Notes: generated from the sequence alone by a model not told the origin. Shown: positions 34,822-44,359, counted from the stretch's first letter. The stretch: 64,000 bases of DNA from Chersky-840 sp963810195 (GCA_963810195.1 CAWEMO010000005.1:310001-374000), one strand, 5' to 3'. Program-made: numbers and translations.

Positions 34822-35780
34822 GCGACGGCACCGACGTGGCGACGGGGACCGACGTGGCGGCGGGAAACGGCGCCGGTGGCGCCGTGCCCGTGACGAGGTT
34901 CGACGACCCGCATCTGCTGCCGTATGCCAAGAACCCGAGGCGCGCCGAGATGCTCATCGGCCTGCTCCTGCTGCTGGGCCTGGCGGGGTTCGCTGCATAC
35001 GGCGCGCTCTACTGGGTGGGCGGCCAGACCCAGTGGGAGGGTGTCTTCGGCGGGATCGGGTTCTTCGCCTTCGGCTTCGGCCTGTCGGCCTGGGGCAAGT
35101 ACCTCCTGCCCCAGGGGCCCTTCGTCGAGGAGCGCCACGAGCTGGCGTCGTCGGAGGTCGAGGTGGGCGCCATGGCGGCCGCCATCGAGGACCGGGGAAA
35201 GATGGTGTTCCGCCGGCGCGGCTTTCTGGGGACGATCCTCGGCGCGGGTGCCGGCGTCATGGGCGTCGTGATCACCTTCCCCCTCGTCCGCTCGTTGGGG
35301 CCCCCGCCCAAGAAGAGCCTCGACACCACCAATTGGACCAAGGGCGCGTACCTCGTCGACATCAACAGCAGGCGCATCCACCGGGCCGACCTCGAGGTGG
35401 GCGGGGCGCTCACGGTCTTCCCCGAGGGATTCGCCGGCACCTCGGTCAACCAGACCATGCTGATCCGCCCGGGCCCCACCGACACCGACATCGTCACCCT
35501 GCCGGGGCGTGAGACCTGGGGGCCCAAGGGCTACCTGGCGTATTCCAAGCTCTGCACGCATGCCGGCTGTCCGGTGGGGTTGTACGAAGAGGCGCTGCAG
35601 AAGCTGCTGTGCCCTTGCCACCAGTCGCTCTTCGACGTCTTGACCGGCGGCAACCCGGTGTTCGGCCCCGCGCCCCGCCCGCTGCCGCAGCTGCCGCTCA
35701 CGATCGACAGCAAGGGATTCATCCGGGCCCAGGCCGGTTACGACCAGGCCGTGGGGCCGGGGTTCTGGGAGCGGTCATGA
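34818..35780 (+). CDS. qcrA: Rieske iron-sulfur protein of the bcc complex
   Basis: A 320-residue protein with three membrane helices (about 47-66, 76-96 and 134-157), as in actinobacterial rather than mitochondrial Rieske proteins. The cluster ligands are in CTHAGCPVG and CPCHQS; the two extra Cys give the stabilising disulfide. It accepts electrons from menaquinol at the Qo site of QcrB and passes them to QcrC. The RRRGF sequence before the third helix fits Tat export of the folded cluster domain. GTG start overlaps the qcrC stop by 4 bp. Confidence 0.95.
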   Translation: MSDGTDVATGTDVAAGNGAGGAVPVTRFDDPHLLPYAKNPRRAEMLIGLLLLLGLAGFAAYGALYWVGGQTQWEGVFGGIGFFAFGFGLSAWGKYLLPQGPFVEERHELASSEVEVGAMAAAIEDRGKMVFRRRGFLGTILGAGAGVMGVVITFPLVRSLGPPPKKSLDTTNWTKGAYLVDINSRRIHRADLEVGGALTVFPEGFAGTSVNQTMLIRPGPTDTDIVTLPGRETWGPKGYLAYSKLCTHAGCPVGLYEEALQKLLCPCHQSLFDVLTGGNPVFGPAPRPLPQLPLTIDSKGFIRAQAGYDQAVGPGFWERS

Positions 35781-37348
35781 GTGCCATCACGTCACGTCCG
35801 AACGGCCCCGCCAGGGGGCGCAACGGCAAGAAGGGCACCAAGCAGGACCCCGTCGTCGCCGGCGTGCGGTGGCTCGACGACCGCCTCGGCGTCGCCAAGG
35901 GCGGCCGCGTCCTGCTCGACAAGATCTTCCCCGACCACTGGTCGTTCCTCCTCGGGGAGATCGCCCTCTACTCGCTGGTGGTGCTCATCGCCACCGGCAT
36001 CTTCCTCAGCCTCTATTTCGTGCCCTCGGCCCAGGACATCATCTACCACGGGGTCTACGCGCCGCTGCGAGGGTCGAAGGTGTCCGCAGCCTTCGCGTCG
36101 ACGGTCAACCTCTCCTTCGGAGTGCGCAGCGGGTTGGTCATCAGGCAGATGCACCACTGGGCCGCAGACGTCTTCGTGGGCGCCATCGCGGTGCACATGT
36201 GTCGGATCTTCTTCACCGGGGCCTACCGCAAGCCGCGCGAGCTCAACTGGATGATCGGCATCACGCTGCTCATCCTGGCTCTGACGAACGGGTTCATCGG
36301 GTACTCGCTCCCCGACGACCTCGTGTCGGGGACCGGCCTGCGCATCATGTTCTCGATCGTGCTGTCGATCCCGATCGTGGGCTCGTACCTGGCCACGTTC
36401 CTCTTCGGAGGCAACTTCCCCGGCGACGGCACGATCATCCCCCGTCTGTTCATCTTGCACGTCCTGGTGGTGCCGCTCATCATCCTGGGCCTCGTGGGCG
36501 CGCACCTCGGGCTGCTCGTCCGCCAGAAGCACACCCAGTTCGCCGGCCACGGCCGCACCGAGAAGAACGTGGTGGGCTCGCCCATGTACCCCACGTTCAT
36601 CGCCAAGACGACGGGCTTCCTGTTCGTGACCACCGGGGTGCTGTGGGGGCTCGGGGGCCTTGCCCAGATCAACCCCATCTGGCAGTTCGGCCAGTACGAG
36701 CCGTACAAGATCAGCTACGCGGTGCAGCCCGACTGGTACATGGGCTGGCTCGACGGGGCCCTGCGCATCATGCCGCCCATCTCCTGGACGCTGTGGGGCC
36801 ACACCATCCCCGTGGTGGTCTTCTTCCCGGCGGTGCTGTTCCCCGGCATCTGCTTCAACCTCTTCTACGTGTGGCCCTTCGTCGAGGCCAAGGTGACCGG
36901 TGACCGCTCCGAGCACAACCTCCTCGACCGGCCCCGGGACAAACCGAAGCGCACCTCCATCGGCGTGGCCGCGCTGGCGTTCTTCTTCACGCTGTTCGCG
37001 GCGAGCTCGACCGACGTGCTGGCCAACTACTTCAAGATCTCGCTCAACGAGGTCCTGTGGTTCTTCCGCTTCGCCGTCTTCGTCGTCCCCACCATCGCCG
37101 GCGTGTTCACCTACTACCTGTGCCGTGAGATGTCGGGGGTCCCCGGCATCGGCCGGCGCAAGCGGGCCGTGGTCATCACCCGCAGCGCCCAGGGCGAGTA
37201 CGAGAGCGTGGAGACCGCCCCCCGGCCCGGTGACGGCCAGGAGGAGCTCGCCCCCACGCCGGTGCCCGAGCGCATCGAGCTCGACGGGGAGCTCGAGCCC
37301 GTCGAGGCGGCGGGGTCCGGCGTGCGCCGCATCCCGCGCCGCCTGTAG
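35777..37348 (+). CDS. qcrB: Cytochrome b of the bcc complex
   Basis: A 523-residue membrane protein. Heme b ligands lie in RQMHHWAADVFVGAIAVHMC and in FILHVLVVPLIILGLVGAHL. QPDWYMGWLDG and the later helices (VVVFFPAVLFPGICFNLFYV) belong to the fused cytochrome b/subunit IV form. It oxidises menaquinol and is the target of Q203-type inhibitors in mycobacteria. A soluble acidic tail of about 60 residues follows the last helix. The ATG overlaps the qcrA stop (ATGA), completing the ctaE-qcrC-qcrA-qcrB operon. Confidence 0.95.
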   Translation: MSAITSRPNGPARGRNGKKGTKQDPVVAGVRWLDDRLGVAKGGRVLLDKIFPDHWSFLLGEIALYSLVVLIATGIFLSLYFVPSAQDIIYHGVYAPLRGSKVSAAFASTVNLSFGVRSGLVIRQMHHWAADVFVGAIAVHMCRIFFTGAYRKPRELNWMIGITLLILALTNGFIGYSLPDDLVSGTGLRIMFSIVLSIPIVGSYLATFLFGGNFPGDGTIIPRLFILHVLVVPLIILGLVGAHLGLLVRQKHTQFAGHGRTEKNVVGSPMYPTFIAKTTGFLFVTTGVLWGLGGLAQINPIWQFGQYEPYKISYAVQPDWYMGWLDGALRIMPPISWTLWGHTIPVVVFFPAVLFPGICFNLFYVWPFVEAKVTGDRSEHNLLDRPRDKPKRTSIGVAALAFFFTLFAASSTDVLANYFKISLNEVLWFFRFAVFVVPTIAGVFTYYLCREMSGVPGIGRRKRAVVITRSAQGEYESVETAPRPGDGQEELAPTPVPERIELDGELEPVEAAGSGVRRIPRRL

Positions 37349-37386
37349 GACGCCGGGCGTCACCGCACCGGCCCGGACGCGGTCGA

Positions 37387-37896
37387 GTGCCGGAGCCCCG
37401 TGACCCCCCCGTCCTCCGTGCCGCCCGCCCCGAGGACGCGGCCGAGGTCGCCCGGCTGGCCGAGCTCATGTACCGGTCCCTGGGCGTGAGCCTCGACGAT
37501 GCCGTGTGGGAGAGGTGGCGGGTTTCGGCGGTGGCGGCGGTGCGAGCGCGCCTCGGCGCGGATCTCACCGTGGTCGTGGCCGAGGACCCCGGCGCGCCGG
37601 GGCATGTGGTGGCGTGCGGTGCCGGGGTGGTCCTGCGGCGCCTGCCCGGTCCCGCCGGCGACGCCCGGGTCGGCTATGTCCAATGGATGTCGACCGAGCC
37701 CGCCTTCCGTCGCCGCGGTCTGGCCCGGGCCGTGCTGCGCGCCCTGCTCGCCTGGTTCGAGGCGCAGGGGGTGGACAACGTGGAGCTGCACGCCTCGCCC
37801 GACGGGGACCCGCTGTACCGGTCCGAGGGCTTCTGGGAGGGGAGCACGGGCCTCGCCATGCGCCGGCGGCCCTGGGACCCCGTACCGGGGTCGTGA
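37387..37896 (+). CDS. GNAT-family N-acetyltransferase
   Basis: A 169-residue single GNAT domain. The acetyl-CoA binding motif A reads RRRGLARAVLRALLAWFEAQ after the strand VGYVQWMSTEPAF, and motif B is DPLYRSEGFW. The acceptor (protein, antibiotic or small amine) is not readable. It overlaps the next gene by 4 bp (GTGA). It follows qcrB by 38 bp and might be co-transcribed with the respiratory genes, though a functional tie is not evident. Confidence 0.85.
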   Translation: MPEPRDPPVLRAARPEDAAEVARLAELMYRSLGVSLDDAVWERWRVSAVAAVRARLGADLTVVVAEDPGAPGHVVACGAGVVLRRLPGPAGDARVGYVQWMSTEPAFRRRGLARAVLRALLAWFEAQGVDNVELHASPDGDPLYRSEGFWEGSTGLAMRRRPWDPVPGS

Positions 37897-38336
37897 GCCC
37901 ACCGCCTGTCCCCGGCGGCTATTCGGGGACGCCGCTGGCCCGCAAGCTCGGGATCCGTCCCGGTGACGTCGTGGCCCTGGTGGGCGCCCCGCGGGGCTGG
38001 ACCGTCCCCGACCTGCCCGAGGGGGCCCGCGTGCGGCGAACGCTCGGAGCGGGCGCCGAGGTCGTGATCGCCTTCCTCCGGCGTGCCGCCGATCTCGGAG
38101 GGGTCGTCGCCGAGGTCAGGGCGGTCCTCGGTCCCGACGAGGCGCTGTGGCTGCTGTGGCCGCGCCGGGCCGCCGGCCACGACAGCGACGTCACCGAGAA
38201 CCTCCTGCGGGAGGTGGTGCTCCCCACCGGGCTGGTGGACGTCAAGGTGGCGGCGGTGGGCGAGGACTGGTCGGGGCTGCGCTTCGTGTGGCGGCGTGAG
38301 TTGCGCGGCGGCCTGGGCGAACGGTCGCGGTCGTGA
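37893..38336 (+). CDS. DUF3052 family protein
   Basis: A 147-residue soluble protein typical of DUF3052: GYSGTPLARKLGIRPGDVVA near the start, a middle VVIAFLRRAADL segment, then ALWLLWPRRAAGHDSDVTEN and VDVKVAAVGEDWSGLRFVWR at the end. The family is widespread in actinobacteria and without an established function. GTG start overlaps the GNAT stop. Confidence 0.85.
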   Translation: MSPPPVPGGYSGTPLARKLGIRPGDVVALVGAPRGWTVPDLPEGARVRRTLGAGAEVVIAFLRRAADLGGVVAEVRAVLGPDEALWLLWPRRAAGHDSDVTENLLREVVLPTGLVDVKVAAVGEDWSGLRFVWRRELRGGLGERSRS

Positions 38337-38349
38337 GAGGATGCTCGCC

Positions 38350-39576
38350 ATGAGCATCGACGTGCGCACGCGGGTGGACGGTGAGCAGGCCCCGGTCGAC
38401 CCCGCCCGGTTCTTCGGGGCCGACCTGCCCGCCGCCCTCGATGCCGCCGCACCGCTCCTGGCCGACGCCGTCACCGCGCTTGGCCTTCCCGACCTGGTCG
38501 TCGAGGTCGACGGTGCCCCGTGGACCCTGTCGGCCGACGGGGCCGCCGTCGGGGTCCGTCCCGGCGCCCCCGCCGGGGGCGAGGGACTGCGCCTGCGCAT
38601 CGACGCCGAAGCGCTGTCGGACCTGGTCCAGGACCAGGTCACCCCGATGGGCTGGTTCTCGAGCGGGGTCCTCGACCTCCGGGGCCGGCTCGAGCGGCTC
38701 CTGGACTGGTGGCTCGTGCTCCGGGGCGCGCTCGACGGGGTCGCCCCCCAGGTCGCGCAGGCGATGGCCTTCGAGGACGCCGGGGGCCGGCCCCTCGACC
38801 TGACGCGCCGTTTCGAGTGGGACGACGCGGACGAGCAGATGGAACGGTTCCTGGGCCAGGCCGGGTTCCTGCACGTCGGCTCGGTGTTCAGCGAGGAGGA
38901 GATGGCGACGGTCTCGGCGGACATGGACCGCGCCGCGCCGACCTATTCCCAGGGGGACGGGCGGTCGTGGTGGGCCCGGACCGCGGACGGCGCGGACCGG
39001 CTGGTGCGGATGCAGGGCTTCGACGTCATGTCGGCCCACGCTGCGGCGCTCGTCACCGATGGCCGCCTGGCCCGTCTGGGCGCGCTCACCGGTGACGGTC
39101 ACCAGTGGGGGCAGATGGAATCCAACGCCCTCGAGGCGCTCGTGAAGCCGATCGGTGTCGTGGAGGGGATCTCCGACATCCCCTGGCACAAGGACTGCTC
39201 GCTCGGGCGCCACAGCTACGAGTGCTGCGGGCTCACCGTGGGCATCTCGGTCACCGGCGCGGACGCGACCTCGGGCCAGCTCCGGGTGGTGGCCGGCAGT
39301 CACCGGGCGCTGCTGTGGCCGGCCTTCGTCCGGCGCGACAACGCCCTGCCGATCATCGACCTGCCCACGCGCACCGGCGACGTGACCGTGCACCTCAGTT
39401 GCACGTTGCACATGGCCCAGCCGCCCGTGGACCGCGAGCGCCGGGTGATGTACACGGGGTTCCGGCTGCCCCAGTTGCGCCCTGGCGCCGACTCGGCGGC
39501 GCGCCGCCGGCTGCGGGCCGTCCGGGAGACCGCCGCCACCACGGTGTCGCAGCCCCCGAGCTCCGTTCGCGGCTAG
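38350..39576 (+). CDS. Phytanoyl-CoA dioxygenase-like protein with an SCP2-like N-terminus
   Basis: A 408-residue protein. The C-terminal two thirds (about 165-400) resemble the PhyH iron/2-oxoglutarate dioxygenase fold. A metal-binding His-x-Asp is in DIPWHKDCSLGRHS, a distal His may be that of TVHLSCTLHMA, and substrate-domain strands are in GQLRVVAGSHRALLWP. The first 140 residues (LRLRIDAEALSDLVQDQVTP) look like a sterol-carrier (SCP2) fold, so a hydrophobic CoA or lipid substrate is plausible. I took the ATG at 38350 because GAGAGGA is well spaced from it; 38341 is a second option. Confidence 0.7.
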   Translation: MSIDVRTRVDGEQAPVDPARFFGADLPAALDAAAPLLADAVTALGLPDLVVEVDGAPWTLSADGAAVGVRPGAPAGGEGLRLRIDAEALSDLVQDQVTPMGWFSSGVLDLRGRLERLLDWWLVLRGALDGVAPQVAQAMAFEDAGGRPLDLTRRFEWDDADEQMERFLGQAGFLHVGSVFSEEEMATVSADMDRAAPTYSQGDGRSWWARTADGADRLVRMQGFDVMSAHAAALVTDGRLARLGALTGDGHQWGQMESNALEALVKPIGVVEGISDIPWHKDCSLGRHSYECCGLTVGISVTGADATSGQLRVVAGSHRALLWPAFVRRDNALPIIDLPTRTGDVTVHLSCTLHMAQPPVDRERRVMYTGFRLPQLRPGADSAARRRLRAVRETAATTVSQPPSSVRG

Positions 39577-39644
39577 CGGCCCGGCCGGCCTCCTTGCCGG
39601 GCCTCGCCGCACAGGGCGCGCCGTCCCCGCCCCGGGCGCGTCAC

Positions 39645-41081
39645 GTGGGGGGCGGTCCCCGGCAGACCGCCGCCGCCTTCAGCGGTTTCGTGGGCATGGC
39701 CATGGTGGTCCTCGGCGCGGCCCAGCCCGGCTCCCCCTTCACCTCGAAGCTTCCCGGTTCGTGGATCTTCGGCGTCCCGCCCGCCGAGTCGGGCCCCGCC
39801 CGCCACGTCCTGCTCGGGATGGCCCTCGTGTACGCGGGGATGATCGTCGTGCTCAGTGCGTGGTACTGGATGGTGACCGTCCCGGTCCCTGCCGCCTCCA
39901 AGGCCATGGGGCGTCTCTACGGCGTGCTGGCCCTGTGGGTCGCGCCCCTCCTCGTCGCCCCGCCCCTGTTCAGTCGCGACGTCTACACCTACGGTGCCGA
40001 GGGACGGCTCGTCTCGGCGGGTGTCGATCCCTACACCCACGGGCTCCAGGCGGTGCGGGGCTCGGCGTTCTTCGCTCTGGCCGACCCCCTGTGGCGCCAC
40101 GCCCATGCGCCCTACGGCCCGGTCTTCTTCGACGTCGCCCGAGCCGTGTCCCATCTGGGCACCGTCTTCGCCACCGTGGAGGGGTACCGGCTCGTCGCGC
40201 TCGCGGGCGTCGCGCTCCTGGCGGTGTCGGTCCCCGTCCTGGCCCGCTCCGAAGGGCGTGATCCCTCGGTCGCCTTCTCCCTCGCCGTGCTCAACCCGCT
40301 GGTCCTGCTGTGCTTCGTGGGAGGGTTGCACAACGACGCGCTCATGGTGGGTCTGCTCGTGGCGGGCCTGGCGCTGGCGCGCCGCGGCCATCCCGTCCTC
40401 GGCGTCGTGCTCTGCGCGCTGGGCGCTCAGGTGAAAGCCCCCTGTCTCCTCGGGGTCGTCTTCATCGGATGGGAATGGGCCGGCGCGCGGGCCCCGGCGC
40501 GTCGGCGCGTCCGGTCGGTCGGGGGCGCCGTCGTCGTGGCGCTGGCCGTGATGGCCGCGGTCTCGGAGGCCTCGGGTCTGGGATGGGCCTGGCTCTGGAA
40601 CCTGTCGGACCCGGGAAAGGTGAACTCGTGGCTCGACCCGGCCACCGCCGTGGGCCTGGCGCTCTCCCACGTCGTCGCGCTCTTCGCAGCGGGCCCGCCC
40701 ACCCACGCGCTGGTGCAAGCGGCGCGGGCCGCGGCGCTGCTCGTCGCGGCGGTGATCGTGTGCGTCCTGGTCGGCCGGACCGACCGCTACGGGATGCCCC
40801 GGGCCCTGGGCTTCAGCCTCCTCGCCGTCGTGTTCCTGGGTCCCGTGGTGTGGCCCTGGTACGAGACCTGGGGGCTGGTGCTCCTGGCGCTGGCGGCCGA
40901 CGTGTGGTCGCGGCGGGTCGTCCTCGTCCTCTCCGCGGTGGCGTGCTTCGCCACCGTGCCCGCCCACCTGCGCGCCAGCGCCACCGACGTCGTCGTGGCC
41001 GCGGCCGCCCTGGTCGTGGTGGCCGGCGCTGCGGGCTTCTCGTTGTCCCGGGCCCGGCGCATCGTGGCCGGTTCCAGTTGA
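39645..41081 (+). CDS. Polyprenol-phosphate-mannose-dependent mannosyltransferase (MptA/MptB-like)
   Basis: A 478-residue membrane protein with about 12 helices, of the GT-C type. The diagnostic loop after the second or third helix reads FSRDVYTYGAEGRLVSAGVD PY, with the catalytic acidic residue and the DPY motif. A second loop has HAPYGPVFFDVARAV and a later one LHNDALMVGLLVAGL. MptA/MptB add alpha-1,6-mannose to lipomannan precursors outside the membrane, using polyprenyl-phosphomannose. The GTG at 39645 is my choice; an ATG at 39696 is possible. Confidence 0.8.
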   Translation: MGGGPRQTAAAFSGFVGMAMVVLGAAQPGSPFTSKLPGSWIFGVPPAESGPARHVLLGMALVYAGMIVVLSAWYWMVTVPVPAASKAMGRLYGVLALWVAPLLVAPPLFSRDVYTYGAEGRLVSAGVDPYTHGLQAVRGSAFFALADPLWRHAHAPYGPVFFDVARAVSHLGTVFATVEGYRLVALAGVALLAVSVPVLARSEGRDPSVAFSLAVLNPLVLLCFVGGLHNDALMVGLLVAGLALARRGHPVLGVVLCALGAQVKAPCLLGVVFIGWEWAGARAPARRRVRSVGGAVVVALAVMAAVSEASGLGWAWLWNLSDPGKVNSWLDPATAVGLALSHVVALFAAGPPTHALVQAARAAALLVAAVIVCVLVGRTDRYGMPRALGFSLLAVVFLGPVVWPWYETWGLVLLALAADVWSRRVVLVLSAVACFATVPAHLRASATDVVVAAAALVVVAGAAGFSLSRARRIVAGSS

Positions 41082-41265
41082 CCCAATGTTGGGAGTGGCG
41101 TGGAGTCCGGTTGATCCTCGCGGACGACCCTTGTCACGTTGGGCGAGGGGGGCAGGATCCGGGCGACGCACCCGTGATCCGCCGGGCCGGTGCTCGACAT
41201 CGGGCATTGCGACCCGGTGTCGAGCACGCCCCGGTCTGACCGCCCGAGATCGGGGCCTCGTACTC

Positions 41266-41323
41266 CAAGCCGTCAGATGGTGCCGCCCCGGCGGCAAGCC
41301 GTCAGATGGTGCCGCCCCGGCGG
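41266..41323. repeat. 29-bp direct duplication at the end of ctaF
   Basis: Two exact adjacent copies (41266-41294 and 41295-41323). The right copy holds the last codons and stop of ctaF. The left copy repeats the same C-terminal codons and stop beyond the gene, so it looks like a recent local duplication. Otherwise 41082-41301 shows nothing I can interpret. Confidence 0.92.
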
Positions 41324-41694
41324 CTCTCCACGGTCACGCCGATCACCGACGAGACCACCAGGGCTGCGCCCGGCGCGATGAGCCAGAGCCCGAACACCAT
41401 GGAGAGCACCATCAGGAACAGGCCCATGCCGAGCACGAAGGGCCAGATGCTCGAGGCGGGGAACGACCCGATCACACCGGCACCCTCTTCCATCGACGCG
41501 TCGGTGCGGTCCTCGGGGCGCGGCTTCATCCGGCGCGACCACCACAGGTAGTAGCTCCCGGGTACGAAGCCCAGCAGGGTGGTGCCGATGAGCATCACGA
41601 AGCCGCCCTGCTCGTAGGCCCAGAACCAGTAGATGAGGCCGACCACGCCGAAGAAGGCGGCCACCCCGAGTAGGAAGAGTGCTTCGATGCGCAC
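41302..41694 (-). CDS. ctaF: Cytochrome c oxidase subunit IV (CtaF)
   Basis: A 130-residue protein with the fixed actinobacterial pattern of four helices: ALFLLGVAAFFGVVGLIYWF, then FVMLIGTTLLGFVPGSYYLW, a charged loop with RPEDR, then WPFVLGMGLFLMVLSMVFGL and LIAPGAALVVSSVIGV. It is a structural subunit of the aa3 oxidase found only in actinobacteria. It follows ctaD by 12 bp as last gene of the ctaC-ctaD-ctaF operon. Confidence 0.93.
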   Translation of the reverse strand: MRIEALFLLGVAAFFGVVGLIYWFWAYEQGGFVMLIGTTLLGFVPGSYYLWWSRRMKPRPEDRTDASMEEGAGVIGSFPASSIWPFVLGMGLFLMVLSMVFGLWLIAPGAALVVSSVIGVTVESRRGGTI

Positions 41695-41706
41695 GTTTCG
41701 GCTCCT

Positions 41707-43440
41707 CTACGCCCTGTCGCCTCTGTCGGTGCCGTCGACGCGCAGAGCGGCGTCGGCCAGCTGTCCGTGCCCGTTGTGGTGTCCGTTGCTGTGCTCGATC
41801 GTCAGCGCGTCGGGGTGGTGGTAGTCCCACACCGGCCGTTCGGAGCGGATCGGAGGCAATTTCTCGAAGTTGTGGTGCACCGGTGGAGAAGTGGCGAACC
41901 ACTCCAGGGTGTGCGCGTCCCACGGGTTGTCACCGGAGGGGACGGGCTTGCGCCACGACACCCACAGGTTGACGAGGAGGAACACGAAGGAGATGCCGAT
42001 GATGTAGGCACCGATGGTCGACGCCACGTTGAGCGACTGCCATCCCAGGTTGGCCGGGTACGACGCCACTCGGCGGGGCATGCCCTCGAGGCCGAGGACG
42101 TACTGGGGCAGGAACGTCACCCAGAACCCGATGGTGAGCAGCCAGAAGTGCCATTTGCCCATCCACTCGCGGTACATCCGCCCGAAGAACTTCGGGTACC
42201 AGTAGTAGAGGCCGGCGAACCCGGCGTACACGGCGGTCCCGAAGAGCACCTGGTGGAAATGGGCCACGACGAAATAGGTGTCGTGGGTGGCGAAGTCGAT
42301 GGGCGGGGATGCCAGCATGACGCCGGTGAGGCCGCCCATGAGGAAGGCGAAGAGGAACCCGATGCAGAACAGCATGGGCGTGGTGAAGACCAATTGCCCC
42401 CGCCACATGGTGCCGATCCAGTTGAAGAACTTGATGCCGGTCGGCACCGCGATGAGCAGGGACAGCAGCGAGAAGAAGGGAAGGAGCACGACACCGGTCG
42501 TGAACATGTGGTGCGCCCACACCCCGGTGGAGAGCGCCGCGATCGACATGGTGGCGAAGACCATGCCCTTGTACCCGAAGAGCGGCTTCTTCGAGAAGAC
42601 GGGGATGACGTCGCTGACGATGCCGAAATACGGCAGGGCGAGGATGTAGACCTCGGGATGGCCGAAGAACCAGAAGAGGTTCTGGTACAGCACCGGCACC
42701 CCGCCACCCGCGGTTGAGTAGATGTGGGTGCCGAAGTGGCGGTCGGCGAAGAGCAGCACCATCGCCGCGGTGAGGATAGGGAAGGCGATGAGGATCAGGA
42801 TGGCGGTCACCAGCATGTTCCAGGTGAAGATGGGCAGCCTGAACATGGTCATGCCCGGGGCACGCAGGTAGAAGGTGGTCGTCACGAGGTTGACCCCGGT
42901 GAAGATGGCCGAGAAACCGGTGAGGGCGATCCCGAGGATCCAGAGGTCGGGCGCGGATCCCGGTGAGAACTGCACCGACGACAGCGGGGCGTAGGCCACC
43001 CACCCGTACGCGGCTGCCCCCCCGGCCACGAGGAACCCGAGGAGCATCGTGATCGAGCCGCTCAGGTACAGCCAATACGACAGCGCGTTCAGGCGCGGGA
43101 ACGCCATGTCGGGCGCTCCGACCTGCAGAGGCAGGATGTAGTTGGCCAGCCCCCCGAAGGCGAAGGGCCCGGCGAACAGGTACAGCATCAGGCTGCCGTG
43201 CATGGTGAACAGCGCGTTGTACTGCTGGAAGGTCAGAAGCGAGCTGTTGGGGCTCGCCAGCTGCGTGCGGAGCAGCAACGCCATGATGCCGGCCAGGAAG
43301 AACATCACCAGCGAGGTCACCATGTAGTTCATGCCGATCAGCTTGTGATCGGTGCTCGTGAGCCACTTCAGCAGGCCGGTGGGCTCGTGGTGCTCGTGCT
43401 CGTGTTCGTGGGCGACAGGGCGCTCGGCGAGAACGGTCAT
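41707..43440 (-). CDS. ctaD: Cytochrome c oxidase subunit I
   Basis: A 577-residue catalytic subunit. The cross-linked His-Tyr pair is in FGHPEVYILALP, the CuB histidines in WAHHMFTTG, the heme ligands in HFHQVLFGTAV, and the early heme a His in FTMHGSLMLYLFAG. Twelve helices can be followed. A His-rich hydrophilic N-terminus (HEHEHEHHEP) and a His/Asn-rich tail (EHSNGHHNGHGQ) lie at the ends and may bind copper during assembly (inference). It reduces oxygen and pumps protons. The ATG overlaps the ctaC stop by 4 bp. Confidence 0.95.
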   Translation of the reverse strand: MTVLAERPVAHEHEHEHHEPTGLLKWLTSTDHKLIGMNYMVTSLVMFFLAGIMALLLRTQLASPNSSLLTFQQYNALFTMHGSLMLYLFAGPFAFGGLANYILPLQVGAPDMAFPRLNALSYWLYLSGSITMLLGFLVAGGAAAYGWVAYAPLSSVQFSPGSAPDLWILGIALTGFSAIFTGVNLVTTTFYLRAPGMTMFRLPIFTWNMLVTAILILIAFPILTAAMVLLFADRHFGTHIYSTAGGGVPVLYQNLFWFFGHPEVYILALPYFGIVSDVIPVFSKKPLFGYKGMVFATMSIAALSTGVWAHHMFTTGVVLLPFFSLLSLLIAVPTGIKFFNWIGTMWRGQLVFTTPMLFCIGFLFAFLMGGLTGVMLASPPIDFATHDTYFVVAHFHQVLFGTAVYAGFAGLYYWYPKFFGRMYREWMGKWHFWLLTIGFWVTFLPQYVLGLEGMPRRVASYPANLGWQSLNVASTIGAYIIGISFVFLLVNLWVSWRKPVPSGDNPWDAHTLEWFATSPPVHHNFEKLPPIRSERPVWDYHHPDALTIEHSNGHHNGHGQLADAALRVDGTDRGDRA

Positions 43441-44306
43441 GCTGCCGCCTTCTGGGTCGGGTGCGAGAGGGAGGCCGACACCGTGCTGGCCGAGCTCCGC
43501 TGGGAGCTCAGCCAGGCCCGGAACTGGCTGGGGGGAAGGGCCACGACGTGGAAGAACATGAGCGAGTGGTACAGCCCGCACAGCTGGGTGCACTGGGCCC
43601 GGTAGATGCCCACGTGCTGCACGGTGAGGTCGAAGATGTTGGTGACCCCGGGCTGCGCATAGCGGCTGAAGTTGAACTGGGGCACGTAGAAGCCGTGGAT
43701 GACGTCGTTGGACACCAGCGTGATGCGGGTGGTCTCCCCGGCCGGCACCACCAGCCCCGGGCCCAGGCAGTCGACCGCCGGGGCGCACTGTGCGCCGTTG
43801 ATCCCGACGGGGTCCGGGTCCTCGGTGGTGACGCCGGTGACGGTGAGGTTGCCCGGGTACTTGTAGCTCCAGCCCCACTGGAACGCGGTGACCTGGACCT
43901 TCACGGCGGGTGTGGGGCTCACGGCGTCGACCTGGTTCTCGGTGAACACGGTGAAGCCGAAGAGGATCAGCACCATGATGACCGGGACGACGATATAGGT
44001 GATCTCGAGAGGGATGTGGTACTGGAACTGGCGGGGTATGGCGTCGGAGCGCTTGCGGTACCGGACGACGGACCAGACGATCAGCGCGGCGACGATGACG
44101 CCCACGACGGTCGCCGCGATGACGGTGCCCGCGTAGAGAAGGAACTCGTCGTGCCCCTGCTTGGTGGAGCCGCGATAGCCGTAGAAGGTGGGGAGCTGGC
44201 ACCCGCCCAGGACGAAGGGCAGGGCCGCCGCGACCAGCACGCCGAGGGCACGACGGTGCTTCCGGGACGCGAGCGAGCGGCTCGTTGCGGCGTCGCGGGG
44301 GCTCAC
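43437..44306 (-). CDS. ctaC: Cytochrome c oxidase subunit II
   Basis: A 289-residue lipoprotein-like subunit: signal LGVLVAAALPFVLGGC with the lipobox Cys, two helices (FLLYAGTVIAATVVGVIVAA; YIVVPVIMVLILFGFTVF), then the periplasmic cupredoxin domain with WGWSYKYPG. The CuA site is CTQLCGLYHSLM, preceded by the HGF-type His in VIHGFYVP. It receives electrons from QcrC. The GTG start at 44306 has a weak ribosome site. First gene of ctaC-ctaD-ctaF. Confidence 0.95.
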   Translation of the reverse strand: MSPRDAATSRSLASRKHRRALGVLVAAALPFVLGGCQLPTFYGYRGSTKQGHDEFLLYAGTVIAATVVGVIVAALIVWSVVRYRKRSDAIPRQFQYHIPLEITYIVVPVIMVLILFGFTVFTENQVDAVSPTPAVKVQVTAFQWGWSYKYPGNLTVTGVTTEDPDPVGINGAQCAPAVDCLGPGLVVPAGETTRITLVSNDVIHGFYVPQFNFSRYAQPGVTNIFDLTVQHVGIYRAQCTQLCGLYHSLMFFHVVALPPSQFRAWLSSQRSSASTVSASLSHPTQKAAA

Positions 44307-44359
44307 GGCGACGACACTAGCCAAACGTGATCCGCGAGTAGTAGTTGGAGCGCGGCGTC

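Noticed and set aside
41266..41323. 29-bp direct repeat as an integration (att) site
   Set aside because: The copies are immediately adjacent, with no element between them and no tRNA or integrase nearby.
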